NCBI GenBank assembly: GCA_004524425.1
Contig: SDNN01000124.1
Location: 1 to 8,538, forward strand
DNA: 8,538 nt
From: Promethearchaeota archaeon
GTDB lineage: Archaea > Asgardarchaeota > Lokiarchaeia > Sigynarchaeales > SOKP01
Direction: 5' to 3'
How positions within the stretch are numbered: position 1 is the stretch's first letter; every line of letters starts with the position of its first letter. A program made the translations under genes and the position numbers. The notes under the pieces were generated by a model. The model was not told the DNA's origin, did no database searches, and was given only the letters and a program-made list of their open reading frames with translations. Below, piece by piece: positions 6,452-8,538 of the stretch.

Positions 6452-6605
6452 CTAATTACCACCATTTAATGCTAAATATAAATGCTTGGGTACAAATAAC
6501 TTCAATTATACCATTTATCTTAATAATATTCCCGATTAATGTCTATATTTTATTAATATATGGATATTAAATTATAGCTTTTTAATTTTTAACTTTTCTT
6601 CGTCT

Positions 6606-7292
6606 TCACATGTACAATACTCTTTCTATGAGAAAATAAAAAAATCCGGCACTACCTAAATATAGTAGCATAATGACAAAAGCAATGAGGATTTTACACC
6701 ACATTTGTTTACCTTTTATTTTTTCATAACCATGAAAGGTAGATAATCCCAAAATTATTTCCGGAATTAAAATATAAATTGCAGCATTTCCAATCATGTG
6801 TACGTTTTGAGCGTACCAAGATCCAATCATCCATATCGTCATTTCTGAAATTCCAAATATTAAAAAAGATATCAAGCCCACAAACCAGTATGATTTTTGC
6901 TTCGAATATCTTTCTTGGATTTGTTTTCCGGTGAAAATGATAATGAAAAATGGAATTGCCCAAAGAAAGAGCATGTATCCCGAAACAGTTCCGATTTTGA
7001 ACAAGCCATCATCGGGAAAAACCAAAATATTCAATTCAGCTGATAAAAACCAATCAGGCCATATTTGAAAAATGCTTAAAATAAAGGAAAATAACCAAAT
7101 ATTTATCCATTCTTCATGCTTGCGCCAAGCTCCAAATAAAGGAATTATTGAATTATAAATGATGACAAGAATAAACAGTTTAATTCCAATCGATAAGCTA
7201 ATTAGTAAAGTTAGTATTACCACGCAAATAACTGCAAATAAAATATGTATTAGGATGAAATCTCTTTCAATCTCGTTTAGCAATTTATTCAC
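6606..7292 (-). CDS. Seven-helix membrane protein of unknown function
   Basis: A 228-residue integral membrane protein that I do not recognise. Hydrophobic segments lie at about 12-33, 35-53, 63-79, 103-121, 134-155, 168-185 and 199-221, giving roughly seven helices. The loops hold polar-aromatic blocks that may be functional: GAWRKHEEW at 54-62, WPDWFLSAE at 78-86, FPDDGLFKIGTVSGY at 92-106 and the pair SEM (149-151) and PEI (177-179) with acidic residues in or near helices. There is no signal peptide cleavage site, no transport-family signature and no cysteine cluster. The start is GTG at 7292, with a TATA-like box about 30 bases upstream, fitting a leaderless transcript; no Shine-Dalgarno is seen. 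It lies 103 bases after the iron-sulfur protein and about 200-230 bases before the first kinase, so it is probably monocistronic. The stop is TGA. Confidence 0.75.
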   Translation of the reverse strand: MNKLLNEIERDFILIHILFAVICVVILTLLISLSIGIKLFILVIIYNSIIPLFGAWRKHEEWINIWLFSFILSIFQIWPDWFLSAELNILVFPDDGLFKIGTVSGYMLFLWAIPFFIIIFTGKQIQERYSKQKSYWFVGLISFLIFGISEMTIWMIGSWYAQNVHMIGNAAIYILIPEIILGLSTFHGYEKIKGKQMWCKILIAFVIMLLYLGSAGFFYFLIERVLYM

Positions 7293-7318
7293 GTGAATTG
7301 AAAATTAAATTCTTTTTT

Positions 7319-7326
7319 ATTATAAT
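7319..7326 (-). promoter_or_regulatory. TATA box of the membrane protein gene
   Basis: ATTATAAT on the minus strand is centred about 30 bases before the GTG at 7292. The same octamer lies before transglutaminase-like copy 1. The spacing fits leaderless transcription and supports the GTG start. Confidence 0.45.
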
Positions 7327-7363
7327 ATCAATATCAATGAGAAACTATTTATAGAAATCTGAT

Positions 7364-7383
7364 AAAGAATAAAAAAATAAATT
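7364..7383 (-). terminator. T-rich terminator after the iron-sulfur protein gene
   Basis: The minus strand carries TTTATTTTTTTATTCTTTAT beginning about 13 bases after the stop of the iron-sulfur protein gene. A long hairpin-free T-rich tract just after a stop codon is the usual archaeal terminator. A separate TATA box for the next gene lies 40 bases further on. Confidence 0.45.
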
Positions 7384-7395
7384 AGTTTCGAAATA

Positions 7396-8538
7396 TTATA
7401 TCTTCGATGCAATGAAATCGATTATGTCAATCACTTTAATTTTTTCTTTTATTTCGGGACCCATGTCATCATACGCATCGATTAAATTACCTATACAGAA
7501 CGGACAGCTCGTGGTTAGAATGTCTGCTCCCGATTCAATTGCTTCCCGAATTCTTTCTTTTGATATGTCCTTAGCTAAATCTGGAAATTGGCTTTTCACG
7601 CCTCCTCCAGCTCCACAACACCAAGCATGCTTGCGATTCCTTCTCATTTCGATTAATTTAACTCCAGGTATTTTTGCGATGACCTCTCTTGGGATCTCGT
7701 ATAAATCCATATGGCGCCCAAGGTGACACGGATCGTGATACGTGACTTTTAATTCTTCCGTGGCTTGGGGATTAAATGGTATTTTATTGTTATTAATCAA
7801 TTCAATCAGAACTTCAGTTATGTGCTTGACTTCAAATGGCAGATCATGATCTAAAAGCTCCGGATAATCTTTTTTCAAGGTTCTATAACATCCCGCACAG
7901 GCAGTAAAGACTGTTTTTGCACCCATATCCTTAAAAAGCTCGATATTGTGTTTCATAAGGTTTTCTACAGAATTAAATTCACCAATACGAGCTCCAATAG
8001 AGCCGCAACACCATTCATCCTTGGATAATGCGATTTCTATTCCCGCGGTTATTAATATATTCATCATATTTTTCAAGGTACTAGCTTGCCTTAAGGGCAT
8101 GGTGCAACCAGCAAAAAATACAAATTCCCCTCTTTCTCTTATGTTTTGAAATTCTGAGGCCCATTCATATTTTTTCGCTTTTTCTTCACCATAGGGATTT
8201 TTCATGCCATCATTTTCCATGTAATCAACTAAAGCTTGATGTCTATCGAGTGGAGCAAATCCAGCTTCAACTAAATCCTTTCTCAAGGCTTCCCAAACTT
8301 TATAATGATCTATCCATTTAGACGTGTTTAGGACAAGATTTTCATTATGAGTTTCATGGCATACTTCAGTGCAATTCGCACATTCAGTACATTGATAAGC
8401 GAACTCTGCTAATTCTCTACTGAGAGGAAGTTTCCCTTCTAACACGCTCTTGAGTACGTTCATCCTGCCACGTGAAAAATAAATTTCAAATCCTTCATCT
8501 CCTTTAGCTTCTTTCACAGGACAGGTTAAATATCGCCC
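7396..8538 (-). CDS. HdrD/GlpC-type CCG-domain iron-sulfur protein, 5' end outside the window
   Basis: This is the C-terminal 380 residues of an iron-sulfur oxidoreductase subunit of the HdrD/GlpC/GlcF type (COG0247-like), an electron-transfer component acting with a flavoprotein or heterodisulfide-linked partner. The frame runs open to the window edge. The first visible residues contain a Cys-Pro (6-7), probably the last cysteine of a first [4Fe-4S] motif whose other three lie upstream. A second cluster motif CTECANCTEVC follows at 50-60. Two complete CCG domains come next: C145, C177/C178-Gly, C214 and C217; then C271, C307/C308-Gly, C345 and C348. Their spacing matches the Cx31-39CCGx35-36CxxC signature that binds a non-cubane [4Fe-4S] cluster in HdrB/HdrD. 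The GTG at 8517 should not be taken as the start, as it would drop the Cys-Pro. The exact partner, and hence whether it is HdrD, a lactate/glycolate oxidase subunit or an Asgard-type variant, cannot be told. Confidence 0.88.
   Translation of the reverse strand, partial: GRYLTCPVKEAKGDEGFEIYFSRGRMNVLKSVLEGKLPLSRELAEFAYQCTECANCTEVCHETHNENLVLNTSKWIDHYKVWEALRKDLVEAGFAPLDRHQALVDYMENDGMKNPYGEEKAKKYEWASEFQNIRERGEFVFFAGCTMPLRQASTLKNMMNILITAGIEIALSKDEWCCGSIGARIGEFNSVENLMKHNIELFKDMGAKTVFTACAGCYRTLKKDYPELLDHDLPFEVKHITEVLIELINNNKIPFNPQATEELKVTYHDPCHLGRHMDLYEIPREVIAKIPGVKLIEMRRNRKHAWCCGAGGGVKSQFPDLAKDISKERIREAIESGADILTTSCPFCIGNLIDAYDDMGPEIKEKIKVIDIIDFIASKI

Noticed and set aside
6382..6465. 27-codon frame MVVIRLYISRINKKSKLVFF... 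upstream of the first kinase
   Set aside because: It has no TATA box at the expected distance, no Shine-Dalgarno, and overlaps the kinase start in another frame. It is probably chance in AT-rich DNA.
6724..6963. 79-codon minus-strand frame inside the membrane protein gene
   Set aside because: It overlaps the longer hydrophobic gene fully in another frame and has no independent start signals.
7412..8149. Two plus-strand open frames opposite the iron-sulfur protein
   Set aside because: They are antisense to well-conserved CCG domains. They result from codon bias on the real strand.
8515..8517. GTG as the start of the iron-sulfur protein
   Set aside because: The frame stays open to the window edge and the residues before it include a Cys-Pro typical of a [4Fe-4S] motif, so the true start lies outside.

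Overview
The window is AT-rich throughout and reads as archaeal. It holds a formylmethanofuran:tetrahydromethanopterin formyltransferase, an enzyme of the archaeal C1 (methyl-branch Wood-Ljungdahl) pathway. TATA-like boxes lie at about -26 to -31 from several start codons with no Shine-Dalgarno, the layout of leaderless archaeal transcripts. Base composition, the Hdr-type iron-sulfur protein, the archaeal-type membrane histidine kinases and the tandem transglutaminase-like genes would fit an Asgard (Lokiarchaeia-like) genome. That placement is inference, not proof.

Layout. A single plus-strand gene, ftr (119-1045), converges on a long minus-strand array that fills the rest of the window. Read in transcription order (high to low coordinates) the array holds: the C-terminal part of an HdrD/GlpC-type CCG-domain iron-sulfur protein cut by the window edge (8538-7396); a roughly seven-helix membrane protein of unknown function (7292-6606); two paralogous membrane histidine kinases (6377-5085, possibly from 6404, and 4933-3611); a stand-alone receiver-domain response regulator (3609-3250); and three tandem paralogous transglutaminase-like proteins (3153-2485, 2482-1838, 1717-1082). 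No intergenic stretch exceeds about 230 bases, and no tRNA, rRNA, CRISPR array or mobile element was seen.

How the genes may work together. The second kinase and the response regulator are translationally adjacent: the regulator begins 1 nt after the kinase stop, so they very probably form a phosphorelay pair. The other kinase is a close paralogue with the same membrane sensor and may feed the same regulator. The regulator has no output domain, so it must act through a partner protein. The transglutaminase trio has its own TATA boxes and may be independent of the signalling genes. Ftr and the Hdr-like protein are C1/redox metabolism genes at opposite ends and need not be linked to what lies between.

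The most unusual points are: (1) the response regulator lacks any ATG, GTG or TTG start that would preserve its essential N-terminal strand and acidic pocket, yet a good Shine-Dalgarno sits 6 nt before an in-frame ATA; (2) the upstream kinase has a similarly placed ATA that aligns without gaps with the start of its paralogue; (3) three transglutaminase-like paralogues stand in tandem with a shared C-terminal block; (4) both kinases share a membrane sensor with an RHFD motif that I cannot assign to a known family.
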